DNA of 64,000 bases. It comes from Isoetes taiwanensis. Its lineage: Eukaryota > Streptophyta > Lycopodiopsida > Isoetales > Isoetaceae. The notes under the pieces were generated by a model, which was given only the letters and a program-made list of their open reading frames with translations, was not told the origin of the DNA and ran no database searches. Positions within the stretch are counted from its first letter, which is position 1. Each line of letters starts with the position of its first letter. Below, one piece after another: positions 10,996-23,277 of this stretch. Where the stretch lies: contig JAJEKV010000011.1 of the NCBI GenBank assembly GCA_021234155.1, forward strand, positions 22,952,416-23,016,415. Reading direction: 5' to 3'. Position numbers and translations under genes: made by a program.

Positions 10996-11280
10996 TAAGA
11001 CCCTTCTCCTTTTGAAGTAAATATTCAAATCATTCACACTAGAAAAGAAGCCAGAAGCCAAGTCCTCTTGTCCAAGTGTTCTAATGTTAGAGCATCCTCC
11101 ATAGAAATTGGATCATCAATAAGATATTCTAACATCCATTGTGTCGGCTTTCATGCTCGACGTGAAATAACATCATCATAAGCAACCTCATGAATAATCT
11201 CATGAAGACCAAAATGATCTTCCCCATCAATATTAGCAAAATTATGAACAAAGTCAAGGACATCAAGAGCAAAGGCAGAT

Positions 11281-12027
11281 TCAGTAATAGAAGCAGGGGC
11301 AGCGACAGAAGCATGATTTCATCAATAGAATGAAGCATAAGTAAATGGAAAGCTGAGTCCCCAAATTGGCATATTTTGGCATTATAGACGTATCTAATAA
11401 AATAGCTTCCTTAGCAAAATCATCATTTTTTACTACCTTCTGGAGGAATATGAACATAAGCAGCACAGCAAACCAAAATCGTACAAAATTGGCAACATTG
11501 GGTTTAATAGCAGACCAAGCTTCTAATGAAGTTTTGCCTTTCAAAAAATAAGTAAGCAATTTTGCAAGTACACAGCAGCGCCAACAACTTCTGCATAGAA
11601 ACACATCCAAATTAATATGAGTAAGCATGCAATGCACCACATTCACGATGGCGCAATTCTTCCTCTCAGCAATACCATCCCGTTGAGGAGAATCAGACGC
11701 AATGTATTCAAGAACAATGCTTGAATTTGCACAAACTTTGTCAAATACCAAGGACTTAAACTTGCCACCATTATCAGCTCACAGTCTCTGAATCATTGTT
11801 CTAGTTTGAACTCCTATCATCTTTTTGAAAGTACAAAAGACTGATAATACTTCAAGTTTTTTAGTAATATAGTACATAAATGTATAGCCAAAGAGAATCA
11901 CAGAATCATAGAATGGCCCACAAAGTGTAGAATGGACCAGTTCTAAGACTCGCGTAGCACGATATCTTTCCCTAGAGAATGAGTGGCAATGTGGCTTACC
12001 AATAGAATATGCCTCACAAGCATTCAA
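11281..12027 (-). pseudogene. Copia 2 integrase remnants
   Basis: The first piece (12027-11779) keeps ACEAYSIGKPHCHSF and LELVHSTLCGPF, in which the catalytic Asp of the usual H-S/T-D-L-C-G-P is replaced by Thr. The second piece (11751-11281) keeps SPQRDGIAERKN with the catalytic Glu, and the GKTSLEAWSAIKPNVANFVR block. Frames change repeatedly, so it cannot be functional. Confidence 0.88.
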
Positions 12028-13261
12028 TACTCCACAAGGTTATCACAGCTCATGTCCAAAAGAGCTTGAAAGCTAGTATGACCAAAACGTCGATGCCACA
12101 AAGTACTGATATCATCACCATGAGATATCACAACATTAGCAAACCCATCATTCATCTTGAGTTTATAAAGATTGCCTTTGATTGTGAAAGGTCTTCATAT
12201 TTGGCGACCATATCTTAAAAGATGTTTCTATGTATTTTCAAAGAGCCATAAAGAACTAGCATCACCACCACATAGTGTTAGACCAAATTTTGCACGAGGT
12301 CATATAAAGAAACTTATCTAGATGCCAAACAACAACATGACAAGCTTTGACAAAAAATATGTTGGCTTGTTAAATTCAATAAGAAAACCTATAGCATTTC
12401 ATCTCAGCAGATTTTCTACAATGATGGACAGTGGGTAGCCGCACACATGCGAACTACCCACGAAAAATAAAGGGAAAATCCAATTATATCACTTGGACCC
12501 CAAAAAATACAATGCTAATAGATGAGTGGCTGATGTACTCAAAAGCTTATCAACGGATTAAAAACCTCATTCGGTTTTCGAGGAAAAACCCTAGTTCATG
12601 AAAGCCTTCGCAAGGGGCTTAGACAAACGTAAGGCATAGAAATCGCTCCCAAAACCCCCGCATGGAGAAGTCAAACGGATGCCACTCGCCAACCCTGTGA
12701 TCGCGACATCACCAACACAACAAACGAGACAACACAAACATACCTCAGAATAGCATCACCCAAATCCAAAAAGCATCATGTTGAGTGGAAAAACATGATA
12801 AATTGTAAAATTGTGCACAATACAACAAACAAAGAATGGGAGGAGGGAGGGTTCAAAGAGAATAAAGGTAGCATTCAGAAGAGGAAGTTTCCAATTTTGA
12901 TGAGATATAAAATAACTTAACTCCCAACCAAAACAAATGCGACAAGATTTTTGCAAGATATGCATGCTCGTCCCATTCTAGAATGGCGATCCGATGTCTC
13001 GGATCGATGCGATTGAGGCAAGAAATAGAATGGGGCAAGCGCATTGAAATTCAACACTAAAACCAATATCCAATATATGCAAAATTTCATGCCTCCTCAA
13101 CAATCATCCTTAATCAACATTCATGAAAGTGTTAGTTTCAAGCACATTATACATATCTCTTACCAGGTGGACCTCATGAGGAATTCCAAGAAAATTTTTA
13201 TGTTGTGTAGCAAACTTCCTGTAATAACATTCATCTTCCAAAGTCAATCTTCAAGAAAAGT

Positions 13262-13500
13262 TTCCAATTAGAGATATTCAATCACCAATCTCCAAAGAGA
13301 TTTTGCAATTTCAAGCAATCTCCAATGAGATTTTCCAATGTCAGTAAGTCAAATCTTTAATGAGATGTTCAATTAGATATTGGCCAATTTTCAATCAAGC
13401 TCCAAGGAGATTGCTTTGCCAAATTTCTAGTTTGCAATTATATATTTGTCAATTTTCAATAACATATCTTCTAGTTTGCATCTCCAATGAGATTTTTATT
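13262..13500. repeat. Degenerate 'ctccaatgagattt' repeats
   Basis: At least six imperfect copies of a 'tctccaatgagattttcaat' word occur at irregular spacing of about 25-50 bp. Confidence 0.6.
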
Positions 13501-13911
13501 ACACACTAGCAAATCGTAAATTAAATACAACAAGATAATAGAACGACAAGACATATGCCAAAATATGATATTCGGTCATCACCATATGCGTTAGAGCATG
13601 CACAAATACATCATTCAATTTCAACCCATACATTATATATATATACCAGAGTGCCAAAAGACACATCCATTGTAAAGAAATTAATCGACACCTCAGATTA
13701 TTGAATACGAAACCAATAAACATAATACCTGTCATTCTTTACCATAACTTGTTCATGCACACAACCAAAAATTAATCCACAATTCAAGAATAATACACAC
13801 ATGCAGCATCAAATGCGATTTCAACAGTGTAGCTAGCAGATAAATCCAATCAAGCTAAAATTGTAGTAAGCACATGGTCACCGTAATAATCAAAATTTGC
13901 ACACCTTCATG

Positions 13912-14092
13912 CTATCATACTTAACTTTCATATGTAAGTTCCATCATTTAAAACTTCCATGCTTAACTTACATGATTCAAGGCTTCCATGCTTAACTTCC
14001 ATGATCCAAGACTTTCATGCTTAAACTTTCATGATTCAAGACTTCCATGCTTAACTTTCATGATTCAAGACTTTCATGCTTAATTTATTAGG
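13912..14092. repeat. Tandem repeat of about 30 bp ('cttccatgcttaac...')
   Basis: Five or six head-to-tail copies of a roughly 30-bp unit (ttccatgcttaac, then ttcatgattcaaga) occur with few mismatches. They lie inside Copia element 2 and have no coding value. Confidence 0.75.
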
Positions 14093-14752
14093 TATTTAAC
14101 ATCCCTGGGATATGGCTATGGGATATGGCTAAAGGCAATGCATATCCAACTAGTTAAGAGCAAATTCTTAGGCAAGGAATTTAATGGTAGGCGTGGATTT
14201 CAACACCTAAATCCCTCTTCAACGAGGGAGAAAATAACAAAGTCTTCGGTTCAAATCGAGTTTTTAGACTATTACAGCATGCTACCAATAGCTATTAGGA
14301 ATCAAGAGGCAGTTGTTAAAAAGCTAGTTAGGCATATATCTTCATGATTCATATAATGATGGTTTAGAAGATTCACAGATGCATTAAAAGGATATAGTTA
14401 ATCATCAACAAGTAATACTACTTTTTATCTTCAACAAATAACAAAGAATTAACTATCCAACATGAATACCACTCTCCATCCTTTCTTTTTCTCCTGCAGT
14501 CTTAAAACAGGGTTAGTCACTAAAAGTTCGATAACTCAAAAAATAATTATCCTTTTTGGCTGATTTTTGTTCCCACTTAAACTAGACTTTAAGTTCTTTC
14601 CAGCAAGCTTTAGATCGCATGAATCTGATCTATATTAGAAAAGTTATGGCCTTCCAAAGCAAGGCTATCTTTTTACTCCATAGCTGCGACTTTCTACTTT
14701 TGCTTTTGCATCAAACATAAAACTAATGCTTATAGACTGTACAACGAATCTG

Positions 14753-14764
14753 GCTCTGATACCA
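14753..14764 (-). other. Primer-binding site of Copia element 2
   Basis: The minus strand reads TGGTATCAGAGC, an exact match to the plant initiator-Met tRNA 3' end, directly next to the 5' LTR. Confidence 0.92.
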
Positions 14765-14913
14765 TGTTAGAAATATGAGACACACACAACTTTTCCCACA
14801 AGACAAGACAAAATTTTATTCATATGAGATACATATTTATACATCAATATGAGCCACTATTGGACTAGTGCCACAATAGGCAAGAGTGCTATATGTGACA
14901 TACGTGCCATACA
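14765..14913 (-). repeat. 5' LTR of Copia element 2
   Basis: It is a 149-bp repeat matching 10371-10519. The base to its right begins 'tggca'; no matching target-site duplication is found left of 10371. Confidence 0.92.
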
Positions 14914-16776
14914 TGGCAAAAGGTAAAGGTGCACATCTCCTATAGAAAGGAGATTCCAAACAATGTTAACAATTTATGCGACAAAAGGATATCTGGATCG
15001 AGATGGCAATGCTAGTCTCATTCGCTTATTGGGCGATGAACGGATCCCATCCCACACACATTCCAGCTCAAAATCTTTATGTCCATATGAACTAGTGGGA
15101 AGAGAGGGTCCTCTTCTACTTCTTCTTCTACTTATACTTCCCGGGAGATATAGGTCCTTGTTTTGACTCATAAGGCACAATTGCAAGAGGATTTTCTGTG
15201 AAATTAAAGTCCATAGATAGATCAACCTCGTCATCCTAAGACCGCACCCGAGCTACCTTATCGAGGGCCATCCCCTTTAGAGAGCTATGAGAGGTGGTTG
15301 AACATGACTCAGATGATTGCACAGATGGCATATAGCCTAAGTCATAAATGCAAATGTGGCAATTGCTGCTGCTCTGCTAACTCCTGCAGTCGCTGAATAT
15401 GACGCAGCTCCTTCGAGATAATATCAGAAGTCACTCAGAAATGACATTATGCACTATTTCAGAAGCAGAATGACATGTCCCACCAAGGTCAGGAACAACT
15501 TAGACTGAGATGAAGTCTGAGGTAGATTTCGTGCAACAGGAGGTTGTAACAGAGCTTTAACAGATTGCCTTAAAACCTCCTACACTGGGGGTGGGCATAT
15601 ACTCCGGAATTGAACTACCAAAAACCTGTAATGCTGGAAACATTCTCCTATTCTCGGTGTCGTTTAACAACTTCAGAGGGAATTGGAAGTCTCAATCTCC
15701 ACTCTTGATTGCCACAGAGGACGGTAGTGGACTGTCTGCACGAACGATTGTATGTGAAATATGCGTACCCAGTCCGTTGGTCATGACCATCATAAATTAC
15801 AGAAGCAACATGTCCACAGGGAGATCTAGAACTTAGAACAAGCAAGGAATCTTCGGAGTCAATAGGCTTCGTTCACTCGCACCAGGAGTATAGTGCTGAT
15901 AGATCACATAACTCCCAACATGAGGTCCATGTGTCGCCCAACAACCCGCTCTACTACTAACCCTGCATCAAATAGGAAGAAATTGTTGCCCAAAAACTTT
16001 AACAACTGGAAAGTCAAAATTCCCATATGCTTAGAGCATTTCTAGAAATGATATAGTGTGCTAATTTCGTTTTGGGTTGGGGGAGGGTTTTCAGGCAGTG
16101 GTTAGGACTATGATTTTCGTATGGTATTGTATAAAAAATGGTATAATTTGCCATGTGGGAGGAGCTTGAGTGGTTTTTGCTATTTTGGGTGTTTTGCAAC
16201 TCCCCTTCTTGTATATTGTGGCTGGTTTTTCTTGGCATGGTTAGAAAAAGGAAGAAGCGGAATTTCGTGGGCGTGGATAAGAATGCACGGTGGTTTCTAT
16301 TTGGAGCCCTGGTTTTTTTCCGTCCGGCAGGCACCTAAAAGCTCTGGCATACAAGAGGTTAGGTTTGATTTTGCGGATTCACGGGCTTTATGAAAGGTCT
16401 GCAGGAGCTTTTGTTGCCACCAGAGACGGTTCAAGCATATATTCATAGTTTCTGCAGCAGGAAATCGTATTCTGCTTTGACCATTTTGGCATGGAATTTT
16501 GAGAGGATTAGAGTAGGTTATGCCGATTCTGCAAGTCCAGGCAGTCTAGAAGAAGGAAGCGAAATAGATAGTACAAAATCCGACTCCATTTGTCTTGCTC
16601 ATAGTTGGAGGCAAGGAAGAAAGAACGGCTGCTCATGTCTTCTGTTCCCTGCTATTTTGTTCTTTCATGCCCAATTCCGTGGATTTTTTTTTTTTCATTT
16701 TGAGTAGATAGGCCTAAGGCTCTCTTCCTCTAGCTTAATGCATAATGAAGGTCGGAGATGCATCTTTTGTTGGTTT
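14914..16776. other. Unassigned sequence between Copia 2 and the host-like segment
   Basis: Several overlapping frames of 60-105 codons occur on both strands (for example 14974-15234, 15591-15836, 16014-16334 and 16390-16707). None shows a recognisable domain and the codon patterns conflict. No LTR, PBS or terminal repeat is visible. Confidence 0.4.
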
Positions 16777-17175
16777 TTATTTGGCTAGGCTATGAAGCCG
16801 TTTTTGCTGTACTTTTCTCAATCTGGATTCTTTTAGAGCAAAATCGCGTGCTTCTTTGAAATTTCCATTCGGAGGGGAACAAAACAAAAATAGGCATTGA
16901 TCCATCATTCGGTTTTCACTTCTATGGGTGGGATGCAAAATCTTCACATCTGAAATGGCCGATATCCACACATCTATGTGTTCCGTGGCCATGCTTGCAT
17001 GAACGTGCTTGACAGGCCGTTGGTTGATGGCCACGGTGCTTGTTTGCCTCAAGGTAAACAGCCGACCAGTAGGATTCCACACTGGCGGCTTCATTTGCAT
17101 AGACGATTTCACTGAGGCTCCACCAATTCGTCTGAATATTTCTTCAATTATAAATTTCATCTGAAAGAAATGCAT
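16777..17175 (-). CDS. Unrecognised 132-codon open frame
   Basis: This is the longest clean frame between Copia 2 and the GST gene. The product would be basic (a C-terminal segment rich in Lys and Arg, near KESRLRKVQQKRL) with no signal peptide or membrane segment. I do not recognise it. It could be an exon of a gene on the minus strand or a chance frame. Confidence 0.2.
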   Translation of the reverse strand: MHFFQMKFIIEEIFRRIGGASVKSSMQMKPPVWNPTGRLFTLRQTSTVAINQRPVKHVHASMATEHIDVWISAISDVKILHPTHRSENRMMDQCLFLFCSPPNGNFKEARDFALKESRLRKVQQKRLHSLAK

Positions 17176-18430
17176 GCTGTTTTGCTACCAAGGCTTATGT
17201 AATTTCTTTCGTGTATTGATATTGTGGTTTTAGACCATTGAGGTCAAGGTGCACCATTGGAAAAGTTTGTCTCGTTTTAGTTGTAAATGATGTGGGCCAT
17301 CGATCTGGTACAATGCCAGGAATATTCCCCATATCGATGGCTTCCAATGAAAGATGAACTCAACGCCATAATACTTGGAGAAAACGAATAATATGAGACG
17401 AATAATATGAAAAAGCAAAAGTTGACTTCCCACACAAAAACCCTTTCTTAACAAATTATTCTGTTGCAACCAAATTTTGAACCAACAAGCTTTTAATCAG
17501 ATGCTATAAAGAGATATTGTAAAGCATGCAGTGATTTCAAAAGAAAGGAAAAATTCCAAATATACCCCACAAGTTTATAAAAATTCCATAAACACCCTCC
17601 AATTGAAGAGTATTTTTGGAAATATGGTAATATAGTTTTTATAGCTCCTGAAAATTCAAAAGTTTTGAAACTTAGGGGTATATCTGGAATTTTCCCCAGG
17701 AGGAATTATTTAGTAGGCTGTGTTACTCTAAGCGCACAATGAAAAATCAAAGCGCAAAATGATGCTGCAAATGCAATATTCAATAGACACAGTTTTTTTT
17801 GCTGTTATATGTGAAAAAGGAAAAAGATAATAGAAGAAAGCATCGTTAGTCCAAAAGCTGGCCGAATAGCTTATGTTGATTATCCCACTCCATGTAGTTA
17901 ACAACATTTCAAAATTCACAATTGAGTCCCACGTTCCATTTATCCAAACAAGGATAAATGGACCTCCATGCAACAGCAGTTGGAATACTCCCATTGTTTT
18001 TGGACAGCTCAGATTTGTTGTCAATGAGACAGTAAGTTAGCAGAAAATTCTAGATTTGGATGTTTGCTATCATCAAGAATGAATCGACATAGCAAACTGG
18101 ACCCCGACCTTAAATTTTTTGCATCATAAAATAGAGCATAAATGTCTTGCATATCATGTGTAACCTTATTTGGTATATACATCATGAAAGACTAGCTTTT
18201 CAACTCCATGTGAAGCAATTTGAGTTGGCATTTATGTTTTTCATGTGGAAATATTACAAGTGACCTATTATTACATTAATTGTTACACTGCACTAACAAT
18301 ACCCTTTGAGCATTGGCATGTATGTCTTTGCTAGATCTTAAACTTTAGTTATGAGCACGAATTCATAAAATTCCTGACCCAATGTCTTAAACTTGATAGG
18401 CAAGTTTAATGTGTAAAGGGCAGAAAGAAG
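17176..18430. other. Spacer downstream of the GST gene
   Basis: It is AT-rich with no convincing gene. It should hold the 3' UTR and transcription end of the minus-strand GST gene at its right-hand edge; no distinct poly(A) signal could be assigned with confidence. Confidence 0.4.
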
Positions 18431-20126
18431 CTAGGAGCGAATTTGTTTCACCAACCAGTTAAGATGGGCACGGAATTGTCTAGCTGCAGGATAAGTGAGG
18501 TCGCGAGGAACTCCTACTCTATCTCTAACATATATTGCTGCCATAGCCACCTCTGCTGGAAGATCTGGTGGAAGTGCTTTTATGTTTTCTACTCCAGCCA
18601 CAAGAGCATGTGCCACAAAACGAAATCCTTGGTCTACCCATTTTTCATACTTCTCCCCTCCTTTTACACCCCTTAAGCTAAACTTCACAATGGCCTCATG
18701 GTTACTAACCAAGCTTCTTGCTGCCTCTAGTTTGGCTCCATTTCCACCACTTCCATCATCCATCCCCCACGCCGTGTTCTCAGACTTTAATGGTAAATCC
18801 CAACTTCCACTTTTTCCATCAATCTTTTCTCTATAAGCAGCATCACTTGGTAGTGAAATACATGGACCAATCTGGGGTTCCAGTGTGTGTGTTATTGTGA
18901 AATCATCTGATTTTACTGCTTGATAGCTAGGGCGTGAATCCATTGCATCAAACCAAGCTTCTACACTAGGCCAACGGCCCGTGCCACGGATGGTTAACCC
19001 TTGCCAGTATGGCATGCTTGCTGCAATCCTCTCTAGAAATGGTGCATAAACAGCATCCACCAGAGAAAGCTGTGATATGAAGAAATAAGAATGTGTTAGT
19101 GTACCAACAACAACATTTGCACTATTAAGCTCATAAAAATTGGAAGTATCACTGAACTTCCGTCCAGAATTTTTTGTACAGCACTTATGTAATATAATAA
19201 GTCCAACGTTTCCCCAAATAAAGGAAAAAAAAAGCCAGAGTTAGTAAATTCAACTCTTCTTTCTATGTATTCCCTAGGTCAAAGGCCTACTTCCTGAGGG
19301 AGATAAGAAACTAATCAGAGGGTTACCTCGTTGCCAAGGAAGTAAGGTCCACCAAACTGCTCAAGTGCACTGTTCACCTTGTCCATTGCACCTTCGAACC
19401 CGCCAGGCCGAGACCATCTGTTTCGCAGTCGATCCAACCATGCTCCTGCGAGCTGCCTCTCCAGCTTCAAAAGGAACCCAGAAGCATCTCTTTCAGCAGT
19501 TCCCTCTGGTGGCAGCAAAGGCTTTGCAGATGGAAATTGGTCCTCAATGATAAGCATTATGTCAAGTGATTCTGTTAAAACTCTTCCCTTAAGTTCTACT
19601 ACTGGCAATAATCCAGATGGTACCATTCTCAAAAACCAATCTGGCTTGTCTCCATAACACCTCATGTTAATCTTTTCTACCTGATAGGGTATTTCTTTTT
19701 CTTCTAGCTGAATCCAAACTCGCTGACAGTAAGGACACCATGATGCTGAATCTCTGTAGAATATCAAAGCAGGTTCTTGATTTGCCCCAAATGTCCGATT
19801 TTTCACATTAGGCAATCTCGTTGGCAAATCAAATGGCGTTTTTAGGGTTTCTGATAGCTCTTCCCATGCAGGAAGAGCAGCAGTCGGAACAGCAGACATA
19901 TGTACAGACCTGAGAACCTTCCTCTGATTGGCTTTTAACAACGTAACCTTTAATTCTTTGCCATCAAAAGGAATCCCAGAGCCTATTTTCAGAAGATTAA
20001 ACTTCAGCAGTTTAATGAATTGTGTATAAGAACAGAAAATAACAGCTGCTTTGAAGTTACAGCAGTTTTCTAGAGAAACTCACCTAAACCAAGCGGAAAA
20101 TTTGAGCGAGCAGATACCATCGTCAT
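18431..20126 (-). CDS. CPYC-type glutathione S-transferase family protein, predicted plastid, 3 exons
   Basis: Exons are 20126-20084, 19982-19327 and 19069-18431. The introns of 101 and 257 bp both have GT-AG ends, and the joined frame is 1,338 nt (445 residues) without a stop. The N-terminus (about 45 residues, rich in Ser, Lys and Arg with few acids) looks like a chloroplast transit peptide. A thioredoxin-fold GST domain follows, with SWCPYCQRVW (CPYC at 97-100), the cis-Pro in GLLPVVE (Pro 141) and the glutathione-binding Glu-Ser at 152-153. After the helical GST domain comes an extension of about 170 residues ending ARQFRAHLNWLVKQIRS. A catalytic Cys suggests deglutathionylation or reductase-like activity rather than conjugation. 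The extended form resembles the Iota-type GSTs of bryophytes, algae and cyanobacteria; the class is my inference. The start ATG is the first of two in frame (codons 1 and 3). Confidence 0.93.
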
Positions 20127-22055
20127 AGCCTCGCTGAATTGGGCTGTTCTTCGACGTGTAAAGCTCTTGGACAACTAGAATGTGTGGCAAATAAGAAATG
20201 CCGTGACAAATCCATAATGTTCAGACTCAGATAAATGTTGTCCAAATCTATTTTTTGGGTTGCCCCTAGGGGGCAAACCCTTGTTTATGTGGGTTTTTGG
20301 CATATCCAGGCATATGCTGGCATATGCCTAAGATATTCTAGTGACTGCTACAAACTGGCTGTTGCCAGTAAATTCTCGGTCAGCCCTCTTATCTGTCGAT
20401 GCTATCGGAACCGCATAACCGGAATGAAGTTGGGTTTAGGCTCTGCACATTTTCCAATCACACCCCATCAAAATAATCACCATGGCCCAACAAGCCGCAG
20501 CCTTCAAATTTGAATACCTCCTCGTTTCCGTGCCCCATTTCGCTAGAACCGATCACGAGATCTGTGATTTTATGCACAAAGTGTAAAAGGTATGTCTTGG
20601 TCTCTTGGTATGGTCGTTTCGCCATTGTTTATTGTGATCTTGGGTGACAATGGCAACAATATTCGCAGATTATACACCATTGTTCGATTTATGAGAGGCT
20701 TGTTTGCAATAAGATATTGCTTGAGGACATCCAATCACCGAGGAATCTTCGGCCCTCTTGCATTGTCTCACTCTTTCGGCAGATAAACCAAAAGTGGTAT
20801 CGAAACATTTCGTTTTCTACTTAATCTTGTGAGAAATCACTTTCGAAAGTAGGAGGTGCAAGCGAGGGGCCGCCAAATTAGCCGGGTTGTTTGCCTCATG
20901 GCGCATTGCGTTTAAGTGCCCTCAAGCCAACCGGTATTTGTTGTTGGATTTGTAAAGAATCACTTTTGCTTCAATGAGTGTCTTACTTGTTGCATTTATG
21001 ACTATCGCCTTACTTCCTTTTATAAAGGGATCGGCTGGAGCAGAAATGAGTTTAATCCAACCATTTGCATCTTACTTGACTAGGTAAGTCGTTATGACTT
21101 TTCTTTTTGTGTTACCTATGTGCATGTACACTGTGGTTATGATGGTTTAGCATAACTGAGAATAATACGAGGTATATTGTTGCAAAACTTCTGCTTGCTA
21201 AGTATGTCGTTCGAATGTGACAAATTTTTCAAAGATTTTATTATTCCGAGCCATCGAGAATCTTTGCTATTGCTCCTAAATTTCTTTGAAAAGCTCGAGA
21301 TAACTGGAGAAAAATTCTCATGTCTCCTTAAAGATGAAGGCTGTGAAAGCTCCATATTTGTGGAGGTCATTGCTGGTTTGCTTATGCAAAGGCTGAAAAA
21401 TCATGTTTTCCAAATACGTGAGAACATAAAACAGGTTCTTCAAGTTTTGTCTACCAAACCGGCTGTTTTATGGGTTGCTCCGCAGTGTATTCCTTCCAAA
21501 ACTTTTCTCTCTTCCATGGGATTTTGCTTTTGCCGTTGACAACATTTTAGACGAAGACGAAGGTAAAAGATTTAGTCTTCTTGAACTTTCTTAAAATTGG
21601 CAAAGTGTTTATTGGGGAAGGATTTTTTTTTGAATGTCTAGGTGCAGATAGCGTTTATGCTTGGAAATGCTTGTTAGGCTCGGCTCTTCTGTCACAGTAT
21701 TTGGTCCCAAATCATACTTTGTGAAGATTAATTCAGGATTGGTGTGTGGCAAATCGATCAAAGGGGATAGAACGGATTCCAACTCCGAAGCTTCCCCTTG
21801 ATCCAGCAAATCAGATGCATGCTTCGGGAGGTACAAAGGGTTTTCAAATTGGAAAAAAATTGACAAAGATGAAGAATCTGGCCAAAGAAAGCGAGAAAAT
21901 CGCATTGGAAAGTAAGCGGGACGTATTTCTTGATAAAGAGGTTTCTATCTGTCATCTATTGCATCTGTGGTGCATCATATATTTCCTTTTAGATGGTATC
22001 ACATCCATTTTTAACAATGTGAGGTACTTGTAACTTGATGTGTTTGCATATGCAG
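20127..22055. other. GST upstream region and unassigned sequence
   Basis: The first few hundred bases should include the GST promoter and 5' UTR; no TATA box stands out. A 120-codon plus-strand frame at 21177-21539 matches nothing I know. The missing 5' exons of the ERGIC2-like gene that begins at 22056 should lie here if it were complete, but the expected N-terminal membrane segment is not found. Confidence 0.4.
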
Positions 22056-23002
22056 ATCCGTGTACATAAAGATGGCTATATTATGGGTGCTGAATATCTT
22101 TCTGATCTTGTCGAAGCAGAGCACAAGCACACAAATGATGGTATTTATGATGTTGCCTTCTTGACTGTTGTAGGCAACTCAAATTATTTTTGGAAATAAA
22201 TGCACTGGCTTCTGGGATCATCAAGTTTAGAGGACACAAGGAAAATGGAAATGCCAAATTTCCTATTTGCCCCGTCAAAATGCTTGTATATGTAAATTTT
22301 GGTCATTTCCATTAAATTTGGTGTTACTTTGTTTGTCCCTAGACTTTGCATTCTCACTGCAGTCCATGGGGAAAGCAAAAATGAAACTGATAAGCATGAT
22401 CATGTCCATGCATTTGAAAAGGATTTTATGAAGCAAGTGAAAGAGATTAAACGAGCAATTGAAGACCAAGAAGGCCATCGGGTATTTCTACCCCTTATCT
22501 CTATTCCAAAAACAGTTTATTTGTTTATTTTCTTCTATTTGTGAGTGGAACAGTGATGATGTAGATGATTAAGGGGTCAACTGGTAATGCACTGATATCC
22601 AGATATGTTCTAAATATCATCATTTTAAAATTTTCCAAGCCTGCAACTTGTGTATATCAAGATTTTTAGAATGTCATTCTTTTCTATTCTCCTAGATGTT
22701 TGGTGTCCTTGACGTGGGAAGGGTTGCTGGAAATTTTCATATTTCAATGCATGGCTTGAGCATCTTTGTTGCCCAACAGGTGTAATGATTTGAATATCAA
22801 CACGTCATGTTTACAATTGTTGTTGTTCCTATTACTTTCTTATGCATCTGAATAGGTATTTGAGAACGTGAGGCAGGTTAATGTAAGCCATGTCATTCAC
22901 AACCTATCTTTTGGACCAGAATATCCTGGTATTCACAATCTACTTGATGGAACTGTAAGAATAGTACATGAGAAAAGTGGGACGTTCAAGTATTTTATCA
23001 AA
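22056..23002 (+). pseudogene. ERGIC2/Erv41-like cargo receptor, internal exons only
   Basis: Four exons, 22056-22139, 22363-22481, 22696-22779 and 22856-23002, have good AG/GT borders and joining phases that agree. The translation contains GYIMGAEYLSDLVEAEH, AFEKDFMKQVKEIKRAIED, VAGNFHISMHGLSIFVAQ, NVSHVIHNLSFGPEYPGIHN and SGTFKYFIK, the order seen in the lumenal domain of plant ERGIC2-like (Erv41) proteins. These are membrane proteins cycling between ER and Golgi in COPII vesicles. The N-terminal exon with the first transmembrane helix and the C-terminal exons with the second are absent. The surviving exons contain no lesions. Kept introns mean it arose by genomic duplication or truncation, not by reverse transcription. 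Confidence 0.88.
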
Positions 23003-23277
23003 GTGAGGTTCAGATCATATTCGCAGCTTGGATTCTTTGTTTGTGTTGGCTATGGCGTAGCTTCTTGGAAGTTCTTCAAAAAGATCGGGACTTAGAAGAT
23101 CTTGAAATCGCAAAAGACGCCATAGCCGTGTTGTTTCTTTTTCCGGCAGAAGCTTCAGAAAAGGCGTAAATAATAGGAGACCAACAGCTTTCTTTATTTT
23201 CTTGGATTCTTTTCAGAGGCAGCTGTGAAGGGAAGGTAAATACGACAAAGCTTCTGTCCGCCATAGCCGTTGATCAA

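Larger units (their letters stand above)
12028..14752 (-). other. Copia 2 5' internal region without readable gag
   Basis: This stretch lies between the PBS and the integrase remnants, where leader, gag and protease would be. I find no zinc knuckle, no protease DSG motif and no frame above about 80 codons that looks like gag. It contains two simple tandem-repeat tracts, listed separately. Foreign sequence may have replaced the gag region. Confidence 0.55.
10371..14913 (-). mobile_element. Second Ty1/Copia element, decayed
   Basis: Two 149-bp LTRs (10371-10519 and 14765-14913) are almost identical, start TG and end CA. The minus strand carries a perfect initiator-Met PBS next to the 5' LTR, then decayed integrase and RT pieces. 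About 2.5 kb between the PBS and the integrase region has no readable gag. The RNase H domain stops at the 3' LTR, so its C-terminal half and the usual polypurine tract are missing. Near-identical LTRs with a ruined interior suggest the element moved recently with help from another element, or that one LTR was gene-converted. Confidence 0.9.

Noticed and set aside
13262-14092. CRISPR-like array from the regularly repeated words in Copia 2
   Set aside because: The units are degenerate, without unique spacers of constant length, and the sequence is plant nuclear DNA.
16121-16707. Overlapping plus-strand frames near 16.1-16.7 kb as a gene
   Set aside because: They are Phe/Trp/Gly-rich products with no domain, conflicting frames and no splice-consistent model.
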